Source of the DNA: Oscillatoriophycideae cyanobacterium NC_groundwater_1537_Pr4_S-0.65um_50_18
GTDB lineage: Bacteria; Cyanobacteriota; Cyanobacteriia; Elainellales; Elainellaceae
Assembly (NCBI GenBank): GCA_016208305.1
Contig: JACQYI010000046.1
Location: forward strand, 34,412-98,411
Direction: 5' to 3'
Length of the DNA stretch: 64,000 bases
In this document: piece by piece, positions 45,560-54,635 of the stretch
Position numbering within the stretch: position 1 is the stretch's first letter
Layout of the letters: each line of letters starts with the position of its first letter
The notes under the pieces: generated by a model
Database searches by the model: none
The model's input: only the letters and a program-made list of their open reading frames with translations
What the model was told of the DNA's origin: nothing
Translations under genes and position numbers: made by a program

Positions 45560-46519
45560 TTATCGAGTAGATTCTTGCAGCAAAGCAGGTTTGAGAATTT
45601 GATCAATTTCTTGCAAGACTTCATCACTCAAGCGAACCCCAGAAGCTGCAGCGTTGTCTGCCACCTGATCAGGGCGACTCGCCCCAATGATGGTAGAGGC
45701 TACCCGCTCGTCCCGCAGCACCCATGCCAAAGCCAGTTGCGCCATCGACAGGCTCAGCCGCTGCGCGATCGGCTTCAGGTTTTGCACAGCACTCAAGACG
45801 CGATCGCTTCGTACATCGTTCATAAACCGATTCATCTGGTCATTGGCTGCGCGAGAATCGGATGGGGGGGCTTCTCCAGGTTTATATTTCCCCGTTAGAA
45901 CCCCCTGAGCTAAAGGCGACCAGACAATCTGGCTGATGCCGTTGGCTGCACAGAGCGGAAACACTTCCGCTTCGGGCTTTCGCCACAGCATAGAATATTG
46001 CGGCTGGCTAGAAACAAAATGCTCTACATCGGGCAGGTTCAAGGCAGATTGAATCTGGGCGGGTAGCCACTCACTCATGCCAATATAGCGAGCTTTCCCT
46101 TGGCGCACAACTTCCGTCAATGCCGCCATTGTCTCTTCTAGAGGCGTATTAGGGTCATAACGATGACATTGATAGAGGTCAACATAATCTGTGCGAAGTC
46201 GCTGGAGCGAGGCATCGATTTGTTTGTGGATTTGAGCGGCTGACAGTCCTCGATCGCTATCTGACATAGGAAAGTAGACTTTGGTCGCCAAAATATAGGA
46301 GGTGCGATCGATTCCCTGCAAGACTTCACCCAGCAACGATTCGGCGGCACCTCGCCCATACACATTGGCGGTATCAATAAAGTTAATGCCAACATCAAAG
46401 GCTTTATGAACGCAAGCTTCGGCCTGTTGGCGTTCTACGCCACCCCCATAGGTCAACCAAGACCCTAAACTGATCTCAGAAACGTTAAGGTCGCTCTTAC
46501 CCAGCTGTCGATACTTCAT
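45560..46519 (-). CDS. Aldo/keto reductase
   Basis: NADPH-type oxidoreductase of the aldo/keto reductase fold, about 319 residues. The catalytic tetrad is visible: Asp in FIDTANVYGRG with Tyr in the same motif (near 54-59), Lys in LATKVYF (near 85) and His in YQCHRYDP (near 126). GQARYIGMSEW-type strand (near 160) and the cofactor loop with STIIGASRPDQV (near 280) fit the potassium channel beta-subunit / general stress branch. The start is ATG 46519 (MKYRQLGKSD); the frame reaches 46588 without support. The substrate is unknown. It stands alone, ending at the strong hairpin 45488-45536. Confidence 0.9.
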   Translation of the reverse strand: MKYRQLGKSDLNVSEISLGSWLTYGGGVERQQAEACVHKAFDVGINFIDTANVYGRGAAESLLGEVLQGIDRTSYILATKVYFPMSDSDRGLSAAQIHKQIDASLQRLRTDYVDLYQCHRYDPNTPLEETMAALTEVVRQGKARYIGMSEWLPAQIQSALNLPDVEHFVSSQPQYSMLWRKPEAEVFPLCAANGISQIVWSPLAQGVLTGKYKPGEAPPSDSRAANDQMNRFMNDVRSDRVLSAVQNLKPIAQRLSLSMAQLALAWVLRDERVASTIIGASRPDQVADNAAASGVRLSDEVLQEIDQILKPALLQESTR

Positions 46520-46945
46520 TAAAATAGCTCCATAAAATGGCTCGAAAGTCCCCCTCAAAAGTCCTTCTAAATCTAGTCCCTTGGGCATACCTTCTAGAAA
46601 GCTAGCAAGCAGGTAAGGAAGTTAGGACTACGGCTCTTTCTATCACTTCTTAAGCGCTGCTTTTAGGCAGTTTTTTAGACCATGATAATTTAGCTTAACT
46701 CGATCGCTTGATTAAATACCTGCACCTAAGGTAGATCAGCTAAGAGGATGGACAGAATTGTTCTGCTGAATAGCCAGCGCGATCGCTCCCAGTCTTCTCA
46801 TTCATTGAGCCATTACAGGAGTTAAGCGTAGATACTGCTCCAGGATAGATCTCTACGGCAATCAGCTACAGAAGAGATGCCGTTATGACTGCTGTTAGGA
46901 AAACTTAGAGAAAGCTAAATTTCATTTTGCGTCTCTCATTGGCCG
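46520..46945. other. Intergenic region, nothing clear
   Basis: About 425 bases between two minus-strand genes. No coding frame, RNA gene or repeat could be supported. It presumably contains the promoter of the aldo/keto reductase gene. Confidence 0.45.
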
Positions 46946-48730
46946 TTAGCCCGCCGTGAATGCCAGCGCTGGAGTGGCCTGATGCAGAGGCCGTACTCGC
47001 TCTAGGTAATCCACAACCCAACAGGTCGCCATCTGACCCAACTGAATTTGCGCTGGAGGAACGCTGGCTACAAGTTGAGCGACGATCGCAGCATTTCCCA
47101 GACCACAGGCCATGCCCCAAGAACCTGTCCCTGCCAGGAGAAAGCCGTTATCGCAAAAGGCACCGACTGCGGCCATACCGTGGTTATACATGGGTCGTCC
47201 GCCTGTCCAGGGCTGTAGTTGGGCAATATCCTCAGCCGTGACCTGATAGGTTCTCTTTCCCTGTTGATCTACGATCGCCGTCAGGTCATGGCCTAGAACC
47301 TGCGCCATCAGCTCTGGCATAAATTCCATGGCCTTCCGCACCAGCTCAGCAAGTGCCCAGCGTGCGCCAGTGTGATCTAAATCCAGGGCTTCCGTTTTAC
47401 CTGGATAGAATTTCAAGCCGCCAACCCGGATCTCCCAACGTCCGGCTTTGGCTCCCATTGCGTTGGGATCAAAGGATTCAATGACTCGCGGATCGATGGT
47501 TTTTGGATCAAAGGTTTTGGCATCAAATGCGGCGAGAAACTGGCTGCTGAAGAATTCGCGCACCTGCACTTCTGGAGCAGCCGGATCAAAGCTAACGGGA
47601 TCAAACACATCCAAGAAGGCAAGATATCGATCGCTGGGGCAAAAGGTCGGGCTAATTACAACAGGGCCAATTCCGTCTTGCTTCCAAGACTTGCGCGAGA
47701 AGGGAATTTCCTGTCGAACGATTTCTTCATCGACAGGAATCGTAATCGTGGCACCTGCGATCGGAAACGTCTCTTGCGGCATTACACCTGCCTGGTTCAG
47801 CAGCCGTTCTCCACCCGTTGTAAAAATAAACTGATCTGAGCAGGAACCGATGTGAACCTGGGCACCCGCTTTGAACACCGTTAAGCCGTCAAGCTGCCCC
47901 CCGTGAGTCCAGGTGACGCCACAAACTTTGACGTTGTAGGTAAAAGTGACTTTGCCGCTGTCCACCAGCTTTTTCTCTAGCGCTTCAGCCAAAATTTTGC
48001 CGTTGACCACGCCACCGGGCTGGAGGGTAATCCATCCTGGGAATTGGCCTTGCTCATCTAAGCGATCGCTGAAATAGGGTTGAAGGGAGGGATCAAGCGC
48101 CAGCACATCTTGATAGTCCAGCAGGCGGCCACAGGTGTCGTAGCCAAACTCTGCCCCAATGCGATTGAGATGGGCAACTTCTCGCTGAGCGCGCTCGCGG
48201 GCATTGGCGCATTCGTAGACTCTAAACTTCTTATCCATCTGCAATCCTGCCTTAGCCGCAATGTCTGGATTGCGACGGGCAAACGCTTGCCACAGCTCAT
48301 AATTGGCAAACCCAAATCGTAGCAAGGCATCATTTTGTAGCTGGGTGGCGATCGCAGTGTCGTTAAGCGCTGTTCCGGCACCCGATATGTAGGTGGCGAT
48401 CGCGGCCTCATCGGCTGCGGTTGGCACAAAACCCGGATAGACCATGCCGCCTGCCGCAACGGGAGTTCTAAAGGCAGCCTCTAATTCTTCTCGCATCGCG
48501 CCAGAGGCAATCAGCCCTTCCGTCACGGCCATGCTGCGTCCATTGCCACGGGTGAGTTTGTCTGCGACCTGGGGCGCTTGATCCAGCACTTCAATTGAGG
48601 GAATGAATGCAGAACCGGACTGCTGCTTATAAAGTTCGACGATCGCATCGGCAGTGAGCAGTCCTGCAATCCCAGCACCGATAATGTAAATTTTCTGAGG
48701 GCGATTGGCAAGAAGGTTGTGCTGACTCAT
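46946..48730 (-). CDS. FAD-dependent oxidoreductase (DAO-like)
   Basis: Flavoprotein of 594 residues. An N-terminal dinucleotide-binding motif IYIIGAGIAGLLTADAIVEL (abridged: IIGAGIAG, residues 16-23) is followed by a substrate domain and a second FAD segment near the C-terminus (GSWGMACGLGNA near 560). The layout fits D-amino acid oxidase / dehydrogenase type enzymes (DAO family), with conserved RGNGRSMAVTEGL near 60. The length is greater than the 400-430 residues usual for DadA, so a different substrate is likely. A LysR-type regulator gene lies divergently, 194 bases away, and probably controls it. No signal peptide or membrane anchor is seen. Confidence 0.75.
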   Translation of the reverse strand: MSQHNLLANRPQKIYIIGAGIAGLLTADAIVELYKQQSGSAFIPSIEVLDQAPQVADKLTRGNGRSMAVTEGLIASGAMREELEAAFRTPVAAGGMVYPGFVPTAADEAAIATYISGAGTALNDTAIATQLQNDALLRFGFANYELWQAFARRNPDIAAKAGLQMDKKFRVYECANARERAQREVAHLNRIGAEFGYDTCGRLLDYQDVLALDPSLQPYFSDRLDEQGQFPGWITLQPGGVVNGKILAEALEKKLVDSGKVTFTYNVKVCGVTWTHGGQLDGLTVFKAGAQVHIGSCSDQFIFTTGGERLLNQAGVMPQETFPIAGATITIPVDEEIVRQEIPFSRKSWKQDGIGPVVISPTFCPSDRYLAFLDVFDPVSFDPAAPEVQVREFFSSQFLAAFDAKTFDPKTIDPRVIESFDPNAMGAKAGRWEIRVGGLKFYPGKTEALDLDHTGARWALAELVRKAMEFMPELMAQVLGHDLTAIVDQQGKRTYQVTAEDIAQLQPWTGGRPMYNHGMAAVGAFCDNGFLLAGTGSWGMACGLGNAAIVAQLVASVPPAQIQLGQMATCWVVDYLERVRPLHQATPALAFTAG

Positions 48731-48914
48731 AGTTTTTCAGGGCGACGGCTAACGGGTTTCTACTCGCCACTATAGGAGGGACGACTCAGGACATCCACAG
48801 AGTTTTTTCATCCACTCGATTAAAGTCTTTGATACAGCATCTTTAGATACGGTTAGATACACTGCCCTCATCGGATTTATCTCCAATAGCGACCTCTCTC
48901 AGCCTGACGCCATA

Positions 48915-48940
48915 AGCGAACCCAATGAGCGAACCCAAGC
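48915..48940. repeat. 13-bp tandem duplication across the lysR start
   Basis: AGCGAACCCAATG (48915-48927) is followed by AGCGAACCCAAGC (48928-48940). The first copy ends with the ATG of the regulator gene. Confidence 0.85.
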
Positions 48941-49848
48941 AAAACCGTATTAAACCTTCGTATTTACGAGCCTTTGTCACCGTTGTCGATCGGGGCAACT
49001 TTGGCGAAGCGGCGTTAGATCTTAACGTTTCTCAATCTGCCGTCAGCTATGCGATCGCGGCTTTGGAAGAGGAGCTAGGGGTGATTTTGCTCACGCGGGG
49101 TCGCAATGGCGTCACGCTGACTCCGGCAGGAGAGGCGCTGATCGAAGCCGCTCGACAGATTTTGCGATCGCTCTCTGGTATGGTCGAGGTGGCGGCAACC
49201 TACCGCAGTCTGCAAGCCGGACGTGTGCGTATTGGAGTGTTTCGCAGCGTAGGGACTTATCTTTTGCCGCCCGTCCTAGCCGAGTTTCAGGCGCACTTTC
49301 CCAAAATTACGACCCACATTACAGATTATGCAGATTCTGCGGCAGTGAAGCAGGCGCTCAAAGACTACCAAATTGACATCGGCTTCACAGACATGGAGAA
49401 CGGTGAAGAATTCGATACGCGAGAAATTCTGAAGGACACCTATGTGGTGCTGCTGCCCCCCAATCCGCAGAAGCCGCAAAACACGCTGAGCTGGCAAGAG
49501 TTGGCGGCGTATCCTTTCATTTCTGAGGCTCCGGGCAATGTTTGGTATACGCGCCTCAACCAATATTTGACGCAATGTGGCGTCAAGCTCAAGCCCGCCT
49601 ATGAAATTCGAGAAGATTCCACCCGAGTCGGCATGGTGGCACAAGGGCTAGGCGCTACGATCATTCCCCGTCTAGCAGCAGAACCGATTCCTCCCGGCGT
49701 CCAGATCTGCCCACTGCCTGTGCCGCTAGAACGCAGTATTGGCGCAGCCGTTCTCACCTCAGTGCCCCATCCTCCGGCAGTCTTCACGCTGCTAGAGATG
49801 TTGCAGCAATCCTCTTGCACTTTCTCTATAAATCCTGCTTTTGGGTGA
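48925..49848 (+). CDS. LysR-type transcriptional regulator
   Basis: DNA-binding regulator of 307 residues. The N-terminal winged helix (about 10-70) has LRAFVTVVDRGNFGEAALDLNVSQSAVSYAIAALEEELG (abridged: FGEAALDLNVSQSAVSYAI near 27-45), the LysR helix-turn-helix. A linker helix and the periplasmic-binding-protein-like effector domain (about 95-300) follow. It is divergent from the flavin oxidoreductase gene and probably activates it in response to its substrate. Three GATAC motifs near 48832, 48848 and 48858 lie between the genes and may be binding half-sites. The ATG at 48925 lies inside a 13-bp tandem duplication. Confidence 0.9.
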   Translation: MSEPKQNRIKPSYLRAFVTVVDRGNFGEAALDLNVSQSAVSYAIAALEEELGVILLTRGRNGVTLTPAGEALIEAARQILRSLSGMVEVAATYRSLQAGRVRIGVFRSVGTYLLPPVLAEFQAHFPKITTHITDYADSAAVKQALKDYQIDIGFTDMENGEEFDTREILKDTYVVLLPPNPQKPQNTLSWQELAAYPFISEAPGNVWYTRLNQYLTQCGVKLKPAYEIREDSTRVGMVAQGLGATIIPRLAAEPIPPGVQICPLPVPLERSIGAAVLTSVPHPPAVFTLLEMLQQSSCTFSINPAFG

Positions 49849-49898
49849 GACAAGCAGATGAAGCCCGGTTCCTCTTTCGTACCCTATGCTTGAAAAAG

Positions 49899-49931
49899 AG
49901 CCAATCCCTTTGCTTAAAAAAGGGGATGGCT
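49899..49931 (+). terminator. Possible terminator after lysR gene
   Basis: AGCCAATCCCTTT and AAAGGGGATGGCT can form a 13-bp stem with two mismatches and a seven-base loop. No T tract follows, so the call is tentative. Confidence 0.35.
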
Positions 49932-49982
49932 GGATCTGGCTATGAAATCAGCACCGCTCAAAAAACTCTAACCCCGTGACTC

Positions 49983-50708
49983 ATGAAGCGATCGAAACCG
50001 CTTAATTCCAAACTGTCTCAGCTCTTTAGCCCCCAAAACGCGATCGCCTTCAGTATTTTGTGCTTCTGCAGTGTTATCGGCTGGTGGTTAACTACGCAGT
50101 CCCAGATCAATTGGTCGCAGCCCGATCGTATGGTTTCGATGATTCAGCAGCAGGGCATCTGGGGAGTAATGCTCTACATTGGTTTTTTGATTGTGGCGAT
50201 CGTCATTGGCCCGATTCCCAGTACGCCTGTTACCGTCGCGGCTGGAGCCATCTGGGGGCCTGTAACGGCTGGCCTGTATGCAGCGATCGGGGTTTCTTTA
50301 GGTAGCCTAACGGCCTATTTCATTGGTCGCACCCTAGGAAAATCGACAGTTCGAGCCTTACTGGGTAAAGTAATTTATCTTTCCAACCATCGTGGGGAAC
50401 TTTATCTGGGCTGGCTGGTCTTCATCATGCATCTGATTCCCGTCATGCCTTACGACTTGATGAGCTACGGGGCAGGCATGTCAGGACTCTCCCTGCCGAT
50501 TTATGCCAGCGCTGCATTTTTAGGCATCGTCCCTTGTGCATTTTTTCTCACCTTCATGGGATCAAGTTTCACGATCGGGCTGCCCTTTGCCCTCACTTTC
50601 ATTGGGCTATTTCTGCTGATGCTGCTGCTCTTGCCTTGGGGAATCAAGCGATATAACTGGCTAGGACTAAGAGACATTATCCGGATTGAGTCACAGCGGA
50701 GTCCCTAA
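49983..50708 (+). CDS. TVP38/TMEM64-family membrane protein
   Basis: Inner-membrane protein of 241 residues with about six helices. The family core is visible: PIPSTPVTVAAGAIWGPVTAGLYAAIGVSLGS (abridged: VTVAAGAIWGP near residue 80) and a later LVFIMHLIPVMPYDLMSYGAGMS (abridged: LIPVMPYDLMSYGAG near 150). This is the SNARE-associated / VTT domain shared with DedA proteins. Relatives are thought to be lipid or ion transporters, with no proven substrate here. Its stop lies 51 bases before the long envelope gene at 50760 on the same strand, so both may be in one operon and act in envelope upkeep. Confidence 0.85.
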   Translation: MKRSKPLNSKLSQLFSPQNAIAFSILCFCSVIGWWLTTQSQINWSQPDRMVSMIQQQGIWGVMLYIGFLIVAIVIGPIPSTPVTVAAGAIWGPVTAGLYAAIGVSLGSLTAYFIGRTLGKSTVRALLGKVIYLSNHRGELYLGWLVFIMHLIPVMPYDLMSYGAGMSGLSLPIYASAAFLGIVPCAFFLTFMGSSFTIGLPFALTFIGLFLLMLLLLPWGIKRYNWLGLRDIIRIESQRSP

Positions 50709-50759
50709 CGATTTAGGGCGATCGAGAAAGTTAAGCATTGCATTATTAATAGGTTAATT

Positions 50760-53700
50760 ATGGTCTGGCTGGGTGGAAAACAACGGTTGCCTGTACGCTC
50801 TCGCAGCTCCTACATTCGTTTGGGCATCGGCTTTGGAGGTATGCTGACGATTACGAGCCTTTCGGGTATGGCTTGGGTAGAGAACCGAGTTCAGCGGGAT
50901 TTAGTTCCGCTAATCACGCAAGAAATTCAAACGGCGATCGATCGTCCAGTTGATTTAGGTCAGCTTCAGCAGATATCGCTGATGGGATTGAGATTAGGAC
51001 GATCCAGTATCCCAGTCACACCCACCGACTCAGATAACGTGACGATTGAAGCGATCGACATTCAGTTCAATCTGCTGGAAGCCCTTCAGCACCAGAAAGT
51101 TAGTCTGGAGATTACGCTGATTCGACCGCAATTAGAGCTAGATCAAGACCAAGAAGGAAACTGGCTAGACACGAAGATTAAATTTGAAGAAGGGGATGTT
51201 GTTGAAGTTAAAACAATCAAGCTAAGACAAGCCTCAATCGTTCTATCGCCTAATATTGAATTAGCGAAGACTGTCAATATACCAGGCGTTAGCAAAAGTA
51301 CAGAACCCGTCAGGTTACAGCAGATCAACGGTACGCTAACGCTGGAAAGCGAAGACCGAGTTACCTTTGATGTGCAGGGAAAAGCACCTGAAGAGTCACG
51401 TCTGCGGCTGCGAGGGGAGGCCAATTTAGCCACCGAAAATCTCGGTGTTACCCTCACGGCCCAAAATGTGTCGATCGCCCCTCTCGTTTCACTCCTCGAC
51501 ATTCCGGTTGTCATTCAAAGCGGCAAGCTGAGCGGTCAGATTCGCCTGCGGAAACATCGCAAAGCGATCGCCCTTGAGGGAGGTGCCCAGCTTCAGCAGG
51601 TAGCCGCGCGCGCGCCCGGAGAACCCAACCCTTTTTCTGACATTGAGGCCAGGCTGCGTTTCCAAGGACAAACCATTCAGATCGAGCAAGGGCATTTACA
51701 GTTTGGGCAGATTCCCTTTGCAATTCAAGGCAAGATTGATTTGCAGCGAGGGCTAGATCTCAAGGCACAGGTCGATTCTGTCAGTGCTGATGCTTTCATG
51801 CATACTTTTAATCTCAAGGTTCCCTTTGCAGTCACAGGGGGTTTAGGCTCTGAGGATATTCGCGTTCAGGGAAGCTTTGATCACGTTGTTTTTTCGGGAA
51901 CCGCCCATTCGACTCAGCCGATTCAGCTCGATCGCGTTCCCTTTCGATCGGCTCAAACCCGCTTTAGGCTGGACAAATCGACGGATCAACTCACCCTGGA
52001 AAACGTTGAATTCTTTCCTGAGGGTGGCGGTCGCATTACCACCCAGGCTCACCTGACGCTGGAGAATGAGCAGGCTCCTCTAGCAGTTACGGTTGAAGCG
52101 GTAGAGGTGTCGGCAGATACGCTAGCGCAAATATATGGCTTCCCGGCTGGCTTCCCGGCTGGCTTCCCGGCTGATCTTCCCGTGAAGGCGATCGGTCAGG
52201 TCAATGCCTCTGCTCAACTCTCTGGCACAGGCAACGATCCCCAGATCACAGGACAATGGCAGCTTGCCCAAGGGGCTTATCCGGCACAGGGGACGATCGC
52301 CGGAGACAAAGATCAGATTTTGCTCCAGAATAGGGCACAGATATTCGGAGGCACCCTTCAGGCAGATGGGCGGTTTGCTCAAGGAGAATGGCAAGCCCAG
52401 ATCCAGGGCAAACATCTCCAGGTGGCTGGAGGCGCGCTTGAGATTGAAGGACAGTTGGCAAAAGGCCATTGGCAAGCACAGGTGCAGGGCAAACATCTGC
52501 AAGCTCATGCCCTTTCGCCCCAGTTGACGGGCGTTGTCGAAAGCGATGTGCAACTCTCAGGCAGTCTGGCAAATCTTAGTCCACAGGCCATTCAGGCAAA
52601 CGGCACCTTGCAGCTCTCCCAAACGGATTTTCTGGCTGAGCCGCTGACGGCCTCCCTGAGTTGGGAAGGCGATCGCCTCCAGATCCTCAAGGCCACGACC
52701 CCAGGAGCCGCTGTTTCGGGATGGGTAAAGCCTAGCTTTGACCGTCAGCCTACAATTCAGGCGATGGATCTGAGCGTAAACTTGCAGAATTATAATCTGG
52801 CCGCGCTGCCTCCGGTTGTGCCTGCCCCACTCCATCTAGGCGGACAGGTTAACTTTGAGGGGCGGTTGACAGGAACCTCGACCCTGCCCCACCTCGTCGG
52901 CAAGGTGCAGCTAGAGGAATTTGCGCTCAACCAATTGACCTTTGAGCCATTGCAAGGGAAAGTCCAGTTTGCCGAGCGGGGGCTAGAGGTTGATTTAACC
53001 GGGCCGCAAGATCAAATCAAAGCCTGGGTCGATCGCCGTTTTCAGGCCGCCTTGGTGCAAGTGCAGGCCGAGCAGGCGATCGCAGAAGGGCAATACCGTG
53101 ACGGGCATCTTTGGGGGAAAGTGCAGCAGCTTTCATTGCAGCAAATAAGACAAATGGCGGGCAGCCAGTTCGACCCCCTCCAAACGGTTGATACTAAAAC
53201 GATTGATTTCCAAGAACTAGATGGACGACTTTCCGCAGGCTTCAACCTCAGCGGATTGAATTCTGCTCAACCGCAGGGCGTTGTTAACTTCAGCCTCACC
53301 CATCCGGTCATCGGTTCAGTGGCGCTGACCGATCGCCCAGGTCACAGCCAGGATGGGTTTACCGGCGCTTTGGTCTATCTGAAGGGTGTTGCAGCCCTCA
53401 CAGACGGTCGATTAAGACTCGGCAGCAGCGAAGTCAACATTACGGGCAAATTCGCCCCAGGCAAAGCAGCTTCAGCGATCGGTCATCTGACCATCGATCG
53501 CGGCAATATTCAAGATTTTTGGGCAACCGCAAACTGGATGCAGCACAGCGAAGATTTGGCTGCCACCTTACCCGCATTGGCAGCCTTACCGGATCTGACT
53601 GCACTGCAAGGTCAATTTTCGGCTGAGGTGACGCTACAGAGCAACCTATCGGACTTCTCCGCCGCCTTTGATCTAGCGGGTGAAGACTGGAATTGGCAAG

Positions 53701-54635
53701 CGTATGGAATTCGCCAAATTGCGGCAAAGGGACAGATCAACCCTAAACAGATTGACCTGAAGCTGCTGCAATTACAGGGACTTAACTATATCTCCGCTCA
53801 AGGCAGACAAGAATTTGATACTCATTTGTCTCTAGCAGGTGAATACAGCAAAGATCGTCAAAGGGGGAAATTGCAGATTGATAAAGTTCCCGTTGCGGCG
53901 ATTAAACAGTGGTTTAATGCATCGCTACCGCTTGAAGGAGAAATCAACGCCACCGCAAATATTATGGGGAACTTAGCGGCTCCTGAAGTTGAGGGTCAAC
54001 TGCACCTCAGTCAGCTTCGCCTCAAGGCAATTGAGCTACCTGCAACGCAGCTTCATTATGCCTACCGGGGCAATCGCCTCAGTATTGGCGGGATATCCGC
54101 TCAACCTGGAAATCTCAAAACTGAAGATCTCAAAACTAAAAATTTGAATGCTGAAGATCTCAATACTGAAGATCCCAATGCCGAAACGGATCAAGGTGCC
54201 AAAAGGATTTATTTTGCCGTAGGGCCGATCGACTTTACGCTGCCTGTCAGAGTTCTAAAAACCTATGTTGATACCGGAGAAGTTGACTCTCCTCTAGGGT
54301 TTTATGCCCAGTTTCTCGGTGATCAAACCCTGCAAAATGCGCGATCGCTTCTGCATCAACCGCTAGATATGAGCCAGGTCAACCTGCCTGAGATCCTTAA
54401 CTCTCCGACCGGAGAGGCATGGCTCACCTGGTTGGGAGAGCTGATTCAAACCCAGTCGGGCGACAATGGCAAAGCATCCATCCGAGCAGCAGTGATTGCA
54501 GCCGCAGACAGCAATCCCGATGGAGTCACCCTTATGGATGTGCTATCTCATTACCCCGTCCCCAAAATTCGCATTAATACTGCGGCAGTCAGGGCGTTAA
54601 TGCGGACGGAGCAGCGGACAGAGCCACCGCTATGA
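50760..54635 (+). CDS. TamB/AsmA-like envelope protein fused to a DUF1400 domain
   Basis: Long envelope protein of 1291 residues. An N-terminal membrane helix (about 20-42) is followed by about 1080 residues of repeated beta-rich units (SLEITLIRPQLELDQDQEGNW near 120, many QGKIDL and LxGxxNDPQITGQW units), as in AsmA/TamB proteins that span the periplasm and move lipids or help outer-membrane proteins. Then comes a 25-residue acidic 5-residue-repeat linker (LKTED, LNAED types, near 1117-1142). The end (about 1146-1285) reads KRIYFAVGPIDFTLPVRVLK, FYAQFLGDQTLQNARSLL and VTLMDVLSHYPVPKIRIN, the pattern of DUF1400, normally at the N-terminus of cyanobacterial alpha/beta hydrolases. The usual TamB C-terminal domain is not recognisable. 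The stop overlaps the convergent gene by six bases. Confidence 0.72.
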   Translation: MVWLGGKQRLPVRSRSSYIRLGIGFGGMLTITSLSGMAWVENRVQRDLVPLITQEIQTAIDRPVDLGQLQQISLMGLRLGRSSIPVTPTDSDNVTIEAIDIQFNLLEALQHQKVSLEITLIRPQLELDQDQEGNWLDTKIKFEEGDVVEVKTIKLRQASIVLSPNIELAKTVNIPGVSKSTEPVRLQQINGTLTLESEDRVTFDVQGKAPEESRLRLRGEANLATENLGVTLTAQNVSIAPLVSLLDIPVVIQSGKLSGQIRLRKHRKAIALEGGAQLQQVAARAPGEPNPFSDIEARLRFQGQTIQIEQGHLQFGQIPFAIQGKIDLQRGLDLKAQVDSVSADAFMHTFNLKVPFAVTGGLGSEDIRVQGSFDHVVFSGTAHSTQPIQLDRVPFRSAQTRFRLDKSTDQLTLENVEFFPEGGGRITTQAHLTLENEQAPLAVTVEAVEVSADTLAQIYGFPAGFPAGFPADLPVKAIGQVNASAQLSGTGNDPQITGQWQLAQGAYPAQGTIAGDKDQILLQNRAQIFGGTLQADGRFAQGEWQAQIQGKHLQVAGGALEIEGQLAKGHWQAQVQGKHLQAHALSPQLTGVVESDVQLSGSLANLSPQAIQANGTLQLSQTDFLAEPLTASLSWEGDRLQILKATTPGAAVSGWVKPSFDRQPTIQAMDLSVNLQNYNLAALPPVVPAPLHLGGQVNFEGRLTGTSTLPHLVGKVQLEEFALNQLTFEPLQGKVQFAERGLEVDLTGPQDQIKAWVDRRFQAALVQVQAEQAIAEGQYRDGHLWGKVQQLSLQQIRQMAGSQFDPLQTVDTKTIDFQELDGRLSAGFNLSGLNSAQPQGVVNFSLTHPVIGSVALTDRPGHSQDGFTGALVYLKGVAALTDGRLRLGSSEVNITGKFAPGKAASAIGHLTIDRGNIQDFWATANWMQHSEDLAATLPALAALPDLTALQGQFSAEVTLQSNLSDFSAAFDLAGEDWNWQAYGIRQIAAKGQINPKQIDLKLLQLQGLNYISAQGRQEFDTHLSLAGEYSKDRQRGKLQIDKVPVAAIKQWFNASLPLEGEINATANIMGNLAAPEVEGQLHLSQLRLKAIELPATQLHYAYRGNRLSIGGISAQPGNLKTEDLKTKNLNAEDLNTEDPNAETDQGAKRIYFAVGPIDFTLPVRVLKTYVDTGEVDSPLGFYAQFLGDQTLQNARSLLHQPLDMSQVNLPEILNSPTGEAWLTWLGELIQTQSGDNGKASIRAAVIAAADSNPDGVTLMDVLSHYPVPKIRINTAAVRALMRTEQRTEPPL
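54106..54186. repeat. 15-bp coding repeats in the linker of the fusion protein
   Basis: Five copies of a diverged 15-bp unit, such as CTCAAAACTGAAGAT, encode the acidic linker between the AsmA-like part and the DUF1400 part. Confidence 0.8.
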
